Of a stretch of 64,000 nt of DNA, positions 33,590-46,785 are shown one piece after another; position 1 is the stretch's first letter; the number at the start of each line of letters is the position of its first letter. Made by a program: the position numbers and the translations under genes. The notes under the pieces are model-generated. The model was not told the origin of the DNA. It was given only the letters and a program-made list of their open reading frames with translations, and did no database searches. Origin of the DNA: Collybiopsis luxurians FD-317 M1 (taxonomy: Eukaryota > Basidiomycota > Agaricomycetes > Agaricales > Omphalotaceae); assembly GCA_000827265.1 (NCBI GenBank), contig KN834878.1:24198-88197 (forward strand). Direction: 5' to 3'.

Positions 33590-36500
33590 TCATGCACCAA
33601 TCTCCATTTTGTCAGTCGCAGTGGGAATAGAATGAGCTGTGGAAGATATTTCCATGGTGGAAGCGTCGGGTTCCTCAAAAATGTGAGAGAAATCCGCTGT
33701 GTCACCTGAGAGTGGTGTTTCACTAGCCAGGGCATTCAATGTAGCCTCATACCAGGGTGTAGCAGGGCCAGAATTGGCAATACCAGGTGGGAAAGGGGAA
33801 TTGGCAGGTTCGGAGTGAGTGGTAGAAGGTTCTGTGTACTGACTAATTTTAGTAAGGATAGAGGATGAGGATGCCACAAGGGGATTTGGGGCAGAGGGGA
33901 GATTTTGGGCTGTAGGAATGGCAGACGATATGGGAGCCACAGTGGGATTGGGATTTGGTACCTGTTCCTTCCTTTTTCCTTTCTCCTTTTTCACTGACTT
34001 CACATCCTTCCCAGAATTATTACTTTTCTTTTTTCCAATATCTCCTAGTTCATGTCCCAGACGATCAAGAATGAGTTTAATAACAAAGTCCTGTTCCTTT
34101 CCAACTAGCTTGTGAATACCCAAAGCCTTTTCAAGGTGCGAGTATTGAGGCCAAATTTTTGGAATCTGAGTGAATGGCGCAAAGATGGACAGGTCGATGG
34201 TCTCCATAGGAATGGTGATTGATCCCAACTGAAGATTGAAAGTGGCAAACTTTTGGGGATGAATATAGGGATCAGCATTCACTTTCCCTGCAATGTATTT
34301 GTACAAGAGGGGGATATGAATTTTGCAAAGATCAGCGCCGGACGTCCTTAGCAGAGCTTCAGCATCCAATACCAATTTGAGTTCCACAGGTGTAATACAG
34401 CGCCTGGTGCTGTTTCCCTTGGTTGAGGAAATAAGCAATCGATTAGGACCATCCTGTTCAATCCAGGCAAGAGCGGTGGGAGTAGGAGGGGAAGTTTGGG
34501 TAGAGGGCATGGTAAGTTTCTGCTCAGGGTAAGCTTGATTGTCCCTCCTTAAATCCTTTTCTTCCTTGTCTGACCCTGAATTTTTGTCCAAGACTAAGCG
34601 CATGAGGCCTACCAGTAAAGCCGGCGCATTTTTCATTCCTTGATTAGGAATTGTATTTGGGTCAGGTACGTTCCGCCCTTCATTGATAAGCTGAGATATG
34701 TCTGATATCCCAATAGCTTCGAAATAATCACCCAAGGCATCTAGGTGATCTATCTGGTGGTAGGGTAGCCAGGTAAGATCCCTGGATCTCCACCTGATTT
34801 GGAATAGTGCATTGGTACGCATTCCAGAGTGGGCAACAATATGGTCTACTGCCCATTCATTGTTGATTTCTCCAAAATTGGCAATTTGAGTTTCTAACTG
34901 TCCTGGGAAGAGACGGTCATTGTTTGGTATGTGTATTTGTAGCAAGGATGCATGGAAAGCATCATGAATGCCTTGCTGCTTTAGTCTAGCAGGAATATTC
35001 ATTTTAAAGGTAGAGTTTCCGAAATCTTTTAGGATCTTATATGGTCCAATGAATTTTGGTACTAATTTTCTTGCATACCCTTTAGGAAAAGATATATTCT
35101 TTGTTGAAATATATGCAAGATCACCTTCCTGAAAGGGTACAGGTCGGCGATGTCTATTTGCATTGTGAGTCTGTTTTACACGGGTATTGAGAATGCTGTC
35201 ATGAGCTTGCATGACTGCTTGTTTCATATGTTCCGCATAGACTCATATACCTGGATACTCATTATTTTTTGCAGAGTTCCAAATGAAAGATTGGGGCATT
35301 TGACCAGTGTTCAGAAAGAACAGTGAGTATCCAGTGGTTTCTGATTGTGCCAGATTAATTGCAAACTCAACAGCTGGGAGTTTTGCTACCCAGTCCTTTT
35401 GGTCAATTGCTACGCTTTGCCATAGCATCTGAGTAACTGTGCAATTTGCACATTCAGTTGATCCATCCATTTCAGGATGATATGCGCTGGACATCTTCAA
35501 TTTAGTTCCTATAAGGGCATGAAGGTGTGTCCAAAATGTGCTTGTAAATAGTGAATTGCGGTCGCTAATTATATTTTTTGGAAGGCCATGGTGTTTGTAC
35601 ACTTCGGCAAATACAAGCTCAGCTATCTGCTTTGCTTTGTACATAGCTTTACTAGGTACAAGATGTACCATTCCAGTAAGTAAATCGATGATGACTGTAA
35701 TCATATCATATGTACTATCTCGGCCTTTAGATTCAGGTAACAGACCAACAAAATCCATTGCAATGGATTCCCAAGGATAACTGGGGACGGGAAGTGGATT
35801 TAGTAATCCATATGGGTGCGCATTACTTGGTTTTGTGCGTCTGCATGTTCAGCATGACTCACAGTATGTGTGCACATCCGATACTAGATCCTTCCACCAT
35901 ATATGGTCACAAAGGTAGTTTATTGTTTTCCTAGTGCCGAGATGGGCCAGGATAGAATGAGCTTCATCAATGATTATTTCTTTGATGTTGTGTCCATTCA
36001 CAGTAAGTGTAGGAATACATAACACTTTTCTGTCTTGCATTTGTAGATATACAAGACCATTAGATACTTCAAAGTTACAAAAGTGTTTTGGCTGCTCAAT
36101 GACCTTTCTAAACAGAGGGTCATTCTGATACTGATCTTTGAGTAGTACTTCAAGATCGAGCTTTGATTGGCTTGCCGCTAATGCAGCTAATAGAGAAGTA
36201 TCAGTTGACACTCTAGGCATATTGTTTTCTCTGAGATCTGATTGTAACGGAGCACTTTTCTCAGTAAGTTTTTCTACTGTTTGCTCGGATTGTTCAGGCA
36301 AGTTAACAGGAGGTTCATTAGATGGGGTATTCCCACCCTCCTTTCATTGTTCACAGGGACTGTGCAACATGAAACATTTGTCCCTCATTCGACATGCAAA
36401 TTCCCAGCTGTTTTCAGTGCGTTTACTGGCATTACAGGTTTGCATGGCAAAAATGCCAAGGGAAATTGACGCCGCCTCAATATCCACAAGGACAGGCATT

Positions 36501-39496
36501 GTGATATTATGAGAGAGCAGCACATCATTGTTGATTACATCATGGTAAGTGTATTCACTACAAGCACGTACAGTACCTGGCTTATCATTTGAATAGATTT
36601 GAGATAGAGCATCTGCGAGTACATTTTCAGCACCAGGTACATATCTAATTTTGTAATTGAACTCAGAAATTTTCTCGAGCCAGTGTGCTTGTCATCCAGA
36701 CAAGTCCTTTTGTTTCAATAAGTGTTCTAGACCTTTATGATCTGTGATCCAAGTAAATTCAACCCCCTGCAGGATGTCTCAATGGCATAGCATGGTTTCA
36801 ACACCTGCTAGCATCTCAATCTCGTGAACAGGGTAATTTTGTTGTGCAGAATTTAACTTAGCTGAATAGAATGCTGCTGCTTGAGAATTTTTCCAGTCAG
36901 CACCTTGGCATACAGCTCCACCAATGCCAGTAGCACAACCATCGGTGATTAACCAGACAGGCGGCGCATCATCAGAATAATTTAGAGGTACGCAGTGATG
37001 ATCTCATGCCCCATTTGCAAGTTGCTTTATTTCCTCAAAGGCACACTGTTCAGTGTAGGTCCATCAAAATGGAACTGTATCACCTGTTATCGTGCTGAGA
37101 TGCCCCATGGGGATTCGCACCTGAGCAATGTCATCTGCTAGGTAACCAACAGTACCCAGGAATCTGTGCAGTAAATCACAGTTTGTGGGTGTGGGCCAGC
37201 GTATAATGGCATCCACCTTATGTGGGTCCATCTGTATGCCCTTCTCATCAATGATACACCCAAGAACTTTGAATTCTTTTGGTAAAAAGTTCAGTTTCTC
37301 TTCACTTAGATAGAGTTTTTTGCATTTAAGTATGTCAATTATTAATTTAACATGCTTTACATGCTCTTTGAGTGATTCTGAATATATTACTATGTCATCT
37401 AGGTATACATCCATGAATTGACCAATATATTCTGAGAATAAGTAATTCATCAGTGATTGGTACATTGCAGGTGCATTGCAGTCACCCTGCTGAATTACCA
37501 AACTCACCATGTTACCATCTGGAGTCGTAACAGCTGACCTTGGTACATGTTCAGGAATAATCCTGATTTGTTTGTATGCGTCTTTGCCATCGATGATAGA
37601 GCAGTATTTGGCGCAGGCCACTTGGCGCTTGATCCCCTTGATGTCTGGCATGGGAGATGAAAGCTTCCGAGTGTTTGCATTTTGTACATGAAGATCCACA
37701 ACAATGCGCATTTTGGTGCTTCCTGGTTTGGGTATAAGCATCATTGGGACAGTATTACCAGAAGAGGTAACTCTCCACCTACCGGAACATAGGTAGGCGT
37801 CTCTTTTCTTGGCCCACTGTGTACAGAACTTCTCCGGACATTTGGAGGGGTGCCAAGGTAAGATTTTCAATTTGTCTATCAATGGAATTGTATGGTTGAT
37901 AGCCCTAAGGGGAGGCAAGTCAGTTTCTGCCATAGTGCAGCACAATGGCTTAGCATAAGAAATTAATTCTTTTCGTACTGTTTCAATATGATCTTCATAG
38001 AGATCCATAGCACAAGAAGACAGCTTTGAAACATTTTCTCCCAAAATAGGTACAGATTCTTTACTACCAATAATCACTCGGGGACCATTGAATCCAACCA
38101 GTACTTTGTGCTGGAAACAGAATGGTGTGCCGAGGACAAGATCGTAGTTTGACAAATTAGCGATATCAAAGTATCAATTTTCATTGATCCCTTGATATTC
38201 AATCTGAACCTTGACCCCATAATTTATTTTGGAGCGGGACCCTTGCACAGCGAGCTGCAAAGGGATGGGCTTTGTCAACTCAATTTTTCTAAGGTTGATT
38301 TGGTCTGCAAACGTAGTGGAAATGAAATCACCGAGTGAGCCAGTGTCAACTAAAGCTCAAGCTGGGTGTCCATTAATTTTTACCACTATAACCAGTGGCT
38401 TAAGTATGAGCCAAGAAAAATCTTTAGTTGAAGCAGCATTACGCTGTATAGCAGGGTAAGTCCCTTTAGGTACTTGAATTCCATTTAATTCTAATGGAGT
38501 TCTCGCATCATGTTCAGGAGACCATGTTTCCTGTTTGAGATTGTCAATTTGACAATTCAGTGAATATACATGCTCACGCATATCTTTGTCCTTAATTGGA
38601 CTGAATAAGCACCCTAGTAGGGTGTCATCACTTCGCTCAGAGAGTTGTTCCTGGATTAGACGAATCTCCTTATATCCTCGGGCCAATTGTTTTTGATACC
38701 AGCGAGTTAAATCAAAGCGGTAATGACGCATATATGCAATTGGTAGGATGACTTGAAAGTCCCTGTACGAATCTACAATTTGATAATTATCCAAATTGAG
38801 TCATAAAGCCATGAATCGTTGTTCATTTCTGAACAAATCATCTGGTATGTTACCTGGAAGATAGTCAACATGATCCAGCCATTGTTCTATAGCCATTGCA
38901 AAAGTGTCTTGCATTAGATAGCTGCATATTCGATGGAGCTTCCGATGATTCAATTGTTTGTGTATTATTTCAGCACGTTGAATTGCATACCAATACGGTA
39001 GCATGAAGTTAGAGTCCTCAAGTTGATCTCGGGACACACAAACATACTTGGCATCTTCTATATACGAGAATTTCTCATTATAGTAATCTGAGTCACTGAT
39101 CATATATTCAGTATCAGATGTAGAAAATACAAAGAACTGTCCAATATTGGACTTCTTTGGCTCTAAATCAGTGGGATACGGTGCAGCAATGTCAAGGAGG
39201 TACATGGCACATTGTGCCAATACATCACCAATACTGCTGCCCAAACTTATATTGTTGAGTCTGTGATTTGGATGGTTCAGGTGTCTGTACATCCAAGGAA
39301 TAGGATATTTTTTATGCCCTTTGGGAGGTACGTACTCAAGTTCAGGGGACAGATAGGATTTTTCGGCTTGATCCTTTTCAAGATTGATGCCTTCTTCATC
39401 TGACTCACTTACCGACTGTAGGTCGGGTATAGAATCATGATCTGATTGAACTGAAACTTTGTCCCAGGAGTCCGCTTCAGAGCAATCAAAATTCAT
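33590..39496 (-). pseudogene. Pol of gypsy element 2
   Basis: In order on the minus strand: an acidic linker from 39496; the protease (LVDTGSLGDFI, about 38345, preceded by TGA in place of Arg); and reverse transcriptase (MLIPKPGSTKMRIVVDLH, GDCNAPAMYQSLMNYLF, MDVYLDDIVIYSES with catalytic LDD near 37400). RNase H follows (LITDGCATGIGGAVCQ; FTWITDHKGLEHLL; VPGAENVLADALSQ), then integrase (HTYCESC zinc finger; MDFVGLLPES, ISDRNSLFTS, DGSTECAN giving the D, D, E residues). From 35227 the post-integrase domain (GPYKILKDFGNSTFKMNIP) and a 300-residue Ser/Pro-rich tail run to 33590. More than ten in-frame stops are TGA, mostly in Arg contexts. All domains are otherwise complete. Confidence 0.88.
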
Positions 39497-39537
39497 TGCT
39501 CTGAATGTGAGCTCTGTGAGTTCCTCAGTGGTATCTG

Positions 39538-41342
39538 CTAATTCTTGCAGGATTTCTTAACAGGAATATCAATATGATTACTTGAAATTCCTGGAGGTCC
39601 ATTGGACAAAGAGGACACCGATTTGCCATCTGGGCATTGGCGGGCCATATGTCCGGTTTTCCCACATCTGAAGCATTTGCCTGCAGCGCAGTACTCGTCC
39701 TTTTCTTTATCCGTTAATTCACAGCGCTGTGGATGGGATTTGTTTCCATAATTGGAATTTCCCTGGGTTTTACTGTTACTACCTGAGCTGTGTGACAAAC
39801 TGGTCTTTTGATTATCACCCTTTTGATACAAAAATTTCTTATTTTTATTTGAGAAATTTTGGTTGGATGAATTACCATTATTGGTATTACCAGAGCTTCC
39901 ATTCGAGGTGGTTTTCTCCTTCTTTTTTGAAGGTTCATGGGTAGGGTCAATGCTCTCAATGATTTCTACAAGCTCTGCAGCTCTAGACACCTCATCGTAA
40001 CTAGAAATTTCGGGGTTAAGCTTCTCTCGCCATAAACCCTTTTGTATTTTCTTAGTCAACCCTGACCATAGCTTGTGAACTTTTTCACGTTCATCAAGCA
40101 ATCCAATTGTATTGAACAAATCGTCAAGTTCAGCAAGGTATTCTTGCACAGACTTGTCATTTTGGAATGCGCATTTAAGCTTTCCTCACTGATCCATTCT
40201 ATAGGTTAGAGGGAAGCAGTGATTATATAGTTCTATGAAGAACTTTTTGAGCCTCCAATCGAAGGGTGAGTCAGTGACCATAGACAGATAAAATTGATAA
40301 GCTCTTCCTTTCAGAAACTTTGACAATTTTAGTATGCGGCAGTTGCTAGGAACATGACTGTCTCTGACATAGGCTGTAGCCTCGGTTACAAATTTAATAT
40401 ATGCTCTGACATCGACTGTCCCATCATAAACTTCAGGTGGGTTGGGTTTCAGAAGCATCTTCCTTTTTCAGTGAGAATGCTTATGACGTCTGCGCCAATT
40501 ATGGTAGCTAGAGTCAGAGCTCGATTCAGAAGAACTCGAGTTTGTAGAGGACTCAGATTCACTACTCGAGCTATCTGATTTTTCAGAGTCAATATCTGAC
40601 GACACAGGACTAGAATCTGAGCTAGAGGAACTAGAAGAAGGGTCGGACGAATTGCTAGATGGTCTTTTCTTTTGTTCTGATGCTTTGCTGCTCTTTTCTT
40701 ATTCATAGCCGGAGTCAGCAACTTGTGCAGATGGTTCGTTGGCGCAAGTAATTCACTTGGCCGGGTAATATGTGCCAGATTAGGCACTGGGCAGTTGGCA
40801 GCCTTTTTAGGTTTGCGTTGCCACTGTTCTACTATATCACGAATATGGTTTTCAACTAAATCTGTGAGTGCTTCTGAGCCAGCACGATGTTTGGAATTTT
40901 TAACCCTCTTATTAGACTTTTTAGTCTTAGAGTCTTTCTGAGGGCGAGAGACATCTGTTTCAGGTTCAAATCCGTTAATCGGATTTTGGGCTTTCTTCGA
41001 TTTATCCAATCCTTTCTGACCATCCCTGACAGCTTTAAAATTTTTCAGGGTCTGATGCTGAGCATCGATGTTGAGCTCATTAGCATCAAAGTTGACGGCA
41101 CCCCAGTTCCTTGGGTCCGTAATTTTTCCTTTCTTCCCAGCTGAAGGACTTTTACCCCGGGAAGAGTCAGACTCGTCACTGCTGGATTGAGCATCCGGTG
41201 TGACTTGGATCTTATTCATCCTTTTTTGGATTAGATCCCGCTGCTTCTGCAAAAGAGATTTTTCTGCAGCATGTACAGCCGCTCCTTGCGCAAGGGTAAG
41301 CGGCACAGGTTTCTTAGCCTGTTTCTTATGCTCAAATGTCAC
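39538..41342 (-). pseudogene. Gag of gypsy element 2
   Basis: A basic, Ser-rich N-terminal region from 41342 (MTFEHKKQAKKPVPLTLAQG) is followed by the capsid-like part (LLKPNPPEVYDGTVDVRAYI, 40455; YLAELDDLFNTIGLLDEREK, 40140). A zinc knuckle CFRCGKTGHMARQCPDGK (39680-39630) closes it, with stop at 39538. A TGA at about 40187 and a frame change near 40450 break the ORF. Confidence 0.85.
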
Positions 41343-41766
41343 TTTAGTTAAACGATATATATTTCTATCACTATCTAGACTTCTAGCGCGACGTCGGGAT
41401 CCAATAGTGATCCATGGTTCAGGGTTATCCCCATCAGATCCTTCCTCATTGTCATGCTCAGCATGCTCGGGAATGGAACTGGAGCTCCCATCGCCGTTAG
41501 GCTCGGGGCTCTTGTCTGTACCATTTCGGGGTGAGACAGGACCACCCCCGACTACTTCACTATACAGTGGAGCATCGGGACTTGTGGAGCGTGAACTTGC
41601 ATGCGGTGCTCCGCCGTCACTGTCATTTTGGACATAGTTGATGGTGATGGTGATGATGGGTTCTGGTCAGTTGCCGGGGTTGATCAGACCTGGAATGCCG
41701 GATAAGAACGATGAGAGAACTGGAGTTTAGAGAGGAGAAGAGTGCAGTTGTTGCGGGTTCAAAATA

Positions 41767-42055
41767 TGTAGCGGTCTGGTGACGGTCTACATGAGAGAGT
41801 GAGGAATAGAGGTAGGTGCTTCGCAAGAACCGGTGTAAACTGTCTCGATTCTGGAGAACCTGGGGGTATTCGAGTACATCGTCCTACTTATATACTGTAA
41901 GAGTCCATAGCAGTACCTAAAATAGCACTATATCCTTAAGGTAAATCATACGTACGAGCATAGAGGCATAGGCATAGATAACATGGATATATGAGGTGAT
42001 AAGATAATGATTAGATTTACCAAATGAAGCAAGTAACGAGTAACGTTCCGTTACA
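41767..42055 (-). repeat. 5' LTR of gypsy element 2
   Basis: 289 bp, TGTAGCGGTC to CCGTTACA on the plus strand. It retains CpGs (GACGG, ACCGG, CTCGA, TTCGA, ACGTACG, AACGTT) that the other LTR has lost. Confidence 0.9.
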
Positions 42056-42072
42056 TCTTGACTCTTACCATC

Positions 42073-44247
42073 ATGTACATTGCAATTCTCGAGGAAGTCG
42101 ACAATAGCCGTTTGCGGTATCTTTCCTGGTATCAGCCTCCCTTGTGGGAGGCTGAAGAAACATTAGAGTCAGTGGCAGAAAAATTGAAAAAGAGGAAGCA
42201 GCTACTCGGCGATATTGAGTTCTTTCTGGTGAGTGTTTGCCTAGATCTGCAATATGAACACTTAAGAGTCCTTTTTAGCTCAATAAACCAATCCAGTTGA
42301 AACGCTTGCAAGATATGCAATCTGAGTGCCGAGATTTACTGGATTACGACAATCTGGGCAATTCTGGTATATGTCATAGCTTGAAATCAACCCTGGGAAA
42401 GCTCAGCCTCGCTGAATCTGAGGACCCGTCTCAACTCTTTGCAGTACCACAAATGTTCCATGTTCCATTAGTGGCGATTCATTTGTAGTTGTTAATATCG
42501 ACTCGGATATCCAGTACTAACTCGTTGGATTTAGATACTCCTCAGTTCACGGTTTCAAACTCTAGAGACACATTTCCAATCTCAGAGGACATCTATGGTT
42601 CGATCTTTCGCTCTTACTTTTAACACAAAATAACTCTTTCTTAGCTCGCGAGGCTATTGCATCTACTGCCCAAACCAGACCGTCACCGTCAACTGGTGCG
42701 AAAAGCACCGAACTCACAACCACTCAGGTTAAAGAACGCCCCGACGCTGCTTATAATTATCGCCTGCCTGAGCTCGCTCCCCCTCCTCTTTCCATCTACC
42801 ACCCTGTCTTTACACGATTCCGTCGAGAGATGGCTACTCCCACTGAAAGCCTGGATTTCACGGATGAGGAACTTGCACGGGCTTCACTCATAATTGGTGT
42901 GTCACTCCGACATTATTCCAACGAACTTCAGCGTAGGGAAGCATTACGGAACGTCTTTTTATTCGACAAGAAACCATTCTGGAAAGGCTGCTCTATCGGC
43001 ATCAACGATACGCACATGGATCCTGACGGCGCCTTGGAATATTTCTTGGGGTTTTCCTTGCCCATCCTGTACACAATGTTGGGCGAATTAAAAAATGGGG
43101 GCGGTGATGGAGGATGTGACCCTTCAGATCAAGCGCAATGCGCGTATATCAAGCTCGTGTCCTCGAAACAGGTATGTTCCATATTCATTTCAAGAATCCT
43201 CAACAGTGCCGACTTTTTTTGCTTGAGTATGAGCACGTGCGTCAAGTTTCGTGTTGCCCAGCCCTCCTCCTAAGCCTTTCAGGTCACATTTTGGCCGTCT
43301 GGGGAGCTGTTTTTGTTGACCGTTTCTTCTTTGAACGTCTGGCTTTAATCTATCTTGGTCCCCAGCCTCCTTCCACCTTACCTTCACCCACTGTGGGCCG
43401 TAGTGACATTGAAGTCGGAATAAGAGAAGTTGCTAAGCTGCTCCGAACCATCGAGCAATGTGTTCAAGACATAAAATCTCACTACTCCTCTCTCGACCTA
43501 CAACCAACTCGGTCTTCTACCGTTACCGCTACCGCACATTCCAGATCCAGACCCAATGCCTCGAATTCACACCCTACAGGTCAAAGTCTTAGTGGCTTGC
43601 CATTCAATTCAAGACTTTCCAAATCTCCAGACCCATTACGATTCGTCCATTGGAACTCATTTACTTTTAAAGGAAATCAATATGACCTTGTGTATCGTCA
43701 GCGTCTTACTTCGCACTTGGAAAAAACTGTTTTTTTGGCTGCCATGAGTCTGCCTTCCGACCCCAATTTCCGAGAGATAGAGGTCGTCGTCAAGTTTGCT
43801 TTGCGTTACGGTGAAGCTGGCCATCATTTACTTGCGGAAGCTGGATTCGCACCCCGCATTCACTATTGTGGCTTCGAGGAATCCATTGGATTGTGGGTGA
43901 TTGTGATGGACTATATCCAGGGTACAGTGTGTAATCGCAAGCTCATCGAACATGAGAAGGATTTGCTCTCGTCTGCGATCAGGACCCTTCACGAGAACAA
44001 TTTGGTGTTTGGAGATCTTCGAGAGCCAAACGTGATTATCACAGAGCCGAACAGTAAGGTCTGTCTGGTGGACTTTGAGTGGTGCGGTCCGTGCATCGAT
44101 ATTAAGGAAGGTGACAGGGTAGTTCAGCCTCAGGTGCGCTACCCAGCTGATATTTCAATGGGCCATGGCATGGACTGGGCTCCTGGTGTTGGGCGGGATC
44201 GAGTTATTACGACAGAACACGATATATATAGACTGAGTAAAATGTAG
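42073..44247 (+). CDS. Kinase-like protein of agaricomycete type
   Basis: Three parts. The N-terminus (from MYIAILEEVDNSRLRYL) is mainly coiled coil (EKLKKRKQLLGDIEFFL), with an intron at about 42231-42295. The middle (about 42830-43480) has LDFTDEELARASLIIGVSLR and HILAVWGAVFVDRFFFERLA, a block common in agaricomycete proteins of this layout. The C-terminal domain (about 43640-44247) is protein-kinase-like: VVVKFALRYGEAGHHLLAEA (candidate lysine in VVVKF), LWVIVMDYIQG, then VFGDLREPNVII in place of the HRD loop and LVDFEWCG in place of DFG. Loss of HRD and DFG suggests altered or absent catalysis. A TAG near 42486 is either a nonsense mutation or inside a 30-bp intron. An intron at about 43171-43206 is proposed. 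The gene is CpG-rich. Confidence 0.72.
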
Positions 44248-46040
44248 TTCTTCGCTACCTGGTCATACTTTCCGCTCGATGTCTGTGTTGAGAAAAGGTT
44301 ATGGCAAGTACTTCAGGAATAGTGAAACTTCTTGGTTGTTTAGCTACTCTATGTACATCTTTTATACCTAGAGTAACTACTTCTAGAATATTCTACTAAT
44401 TTCAATAATACTTAAAGAGATTACTAAGAAAATAATGGAGCACTGCTTGAGTCGCTCCTAGAATGTGTAAGTACCTTCTCGCACATTCTCAACAGTCTGA
44501 TACTGATTTGTTCAGAGGTATCCAGTCAAAAACTGGAGCATTATACTACATACTCGATCATCTAGTGCCTCTTGTAGTGTCTGGCTGCAACTCCAGCTTA
44601 CTTAGTGTCTGATTACTCCGCGTAGTTTTCAGGATCCGTGACGGATGTGTGCACAGAACGTATCTATTCCATACGAGAAAATTGTAGTCTTTGTTGCAGA
44701 ATTGGGGTTTTCGCGTACCATCAGTCTTAGCCCACGTCGAATTAATAACTTGATCTCCTAAATGAAACCCATCCCATGAACAAGCTCTGGCCTCCAACAA
44801 ATTGATTCAACGATTTTGAATATGAATGGAGGACTGTACCCTTACGATGATTGTGTTATGACTAAAGCATGTAAACGTTAATCGTCCCTTTTGTGCTCGA
44901 CCTAAGTATATTCAGTCTAGCCATCGAGTAATTACGCGTCTTTTGCCTCTAGGCAACCTTGTTGTTTGGCTGTCAGCACACGTTTAACCAATCCTTATCA
45001 TCTCAGGATTCCATCTGATGATACCTCAATAAAAGTCGCCACGCTAATTCAATATATGGAGGGAAACATCTTCGCTGTTACCTTGTTGGATTGCCCCTCT
45101 GCAATCAACTGTGCCGACTGATCCATCCGAGTTACTCAAGTGGCTCAATGCGCTGGTATACCATAGACACAGCGGTGAGGTGCTTCTGATATCAAGATGA
45201 CGGAGTTGGAACGGTTAGCAGTGTCTTAATTGTTCCTCACTCCCTTCCAGCACCACTGCCTCCGAGTAGGTATGCTAGACTCTGGGTGCATTTAAAGCTT
45301 CAGTACTGGCCTTGAGGACGAAGTACTTGAACTGACAAAAAGTATGTACAATCAATTAACTGCCTCGTTATGAATTATGGATATATGCTATGCAGCTTAA
45401 CTTGGAGATGCCACAGGAGATGGAACCATCTAACTATATACGTGATCATCTAGCACCTCTCATAGCCTCTGGGCTGAAACTCCAGCGTACTTAGTGTCTG
45501 ATTAAACAGTGTAACTCTCAGGACCTGTTGAGGGGTGTGTGTACAAAGTGTATCTATTCCATCCGAGCGAGTTGTAGCCTTCCCTGCAGAATTTCGGTTT
45601 TCGCATATCACTACTTAGTCTTTATCAGTGTAGAGTTGGTAACTTGATTTTGCCAATGACACCTAAGTATCCTGATCGTTCAACAAAATTCGACGCGCTA
45701 ATTCAAAAATGTGCCATGTGAGGGAAACATTATCTCTGTTACTTACCTTGAACCGAAGACACAATGATCCTTGTTTGGATTGTCCTCTCAATCGACTGGA
45801 CTGACCCATCCATTTGAATTACTCAGGTGGCCAGTATGCCAGGACACTGATATATTGTAGAAACAGTGGTGGGTTGCTGCTGATAGCAGACATATCCAAT
45901 GTGAGCTCATACCCTAATAATAAATCACCTTGCTTGCAAGGTCTTTTCTGCTTGTAAACTAAACTTTTTGCTGATGGAATATAAATTGATTATGTGAACC
46001 AACTATTCAGGGGGGGCCATATGGGAAGATGCTGACAAGG
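44248..46040. repeat. Noncoding stretch with a diverged tandem duplication
   Basis: No gene seen. About 44530-44760 matches 45420-45660 (shared GATCATCTAG, CTTAGTGTCTGATTA, CGTATCTATTCCAT-type blocks). About 45030-45190 matches 45690-45890 (CGCTAATTCAA, GAGGGAAACAT, TGGATTG...CAATC). The order is conserved, so a unit of roughly 0.7-0.9 kb was duplicated in tandem and then diverged. Confidence 0.65.
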
Positions 46041-46049
46041 TAGTAGTTG

Positions 46050-46785
46050 GTACAATGCGAGATTCGACCATCCTAAAGATGTCCCCAGCAATGAGTGGTA
46101 AAACCGGCAGAGAATTCACAAAGGCCACAATAGAAAGGGTTTCCACTCTTGGTGCAAGCCGCGCCTATGGAACTGGATTCCATATGAAACCCCTGCCGAA
46201 GTCGATCTATTATCAATAATCAGGATGTGAGCGAGCACGTCGATAAAAGAAGCAACATGCTGCTATGAGTTCTCGGTAGCTCTAGACTCCAAGGGAGCCT
46301 TCATTGTACTATAAACTGCGAGAGATCAATGTATGAGCTAGGAAGACTCAGGGTATTCCCTGGCTGGCCAACCACTCTTAGTGTGAGAGATTAATTTTGC
46401 TTTTTTGCTCACCATCTCCTTCAAGTTGAAGGATTGCCAAAAGAAGCACACATAAGTGTGGTCAGTACAGGATGTATTTGTAAGATCCATAGATTGCTAA
46501 AAGTTGCAAAGTGCTGACAAACGAAGGCCGTTACGAGCGTAGACTTTTCAGATGGGCTCGATACAAAGAACGACATTTTGTGCCAGCTCGCTGAATGAGT
46601 TTTTGGGCGAGTCAAAAGAACATTTGAACATATGGAGGACCAGGGTTGAACGTTGAAAGTAGAATTCGATGCATCTATTATCTTATCTTATCAAGCTGAG
46701 TCTCAATCATATCTTATCCATTTATTTCATGTGATGGACAGAGATAAGATATGTCCTTCCTCCCTTCTTCGACGCCATTACCACC
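46050..46785 (+). other. CpG-rich copy of the IND1-upstream segment
   Basis: Intergenic DNA before IND1, homologous to 27785-28530 (inverted). A short plus-strand reading GREFTKATIERVSTLGASRA is shared with the other copy, but the frame closes soon on both, so coding is doubtful. The last 120 bp are the presumed IND1 promoter and leader; its CCTCCCTT is the empty site of the CACTA insertion seen in the other copy. Confidence 0.6.

Larger units (their letters stand above)
33245..42055 (-). mobile_element. Complete Ty3/gypsy retrotransposon (element 2), 8.8 kb
   Basis: LTRs at 33245-33530 and 41767-42055, target duplication TCTTG at 33240-33244 and 42056-42060. It reads on the minus strand: 5' LTR at the right, Gag, protease, reverse transcriptase, RNase H, integrase and a long C-terminal extension. 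All LTR differences, apart from a 2-bp end indel, are at CpG sites, so insertion was fairly recent. Confidence 0.92.
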
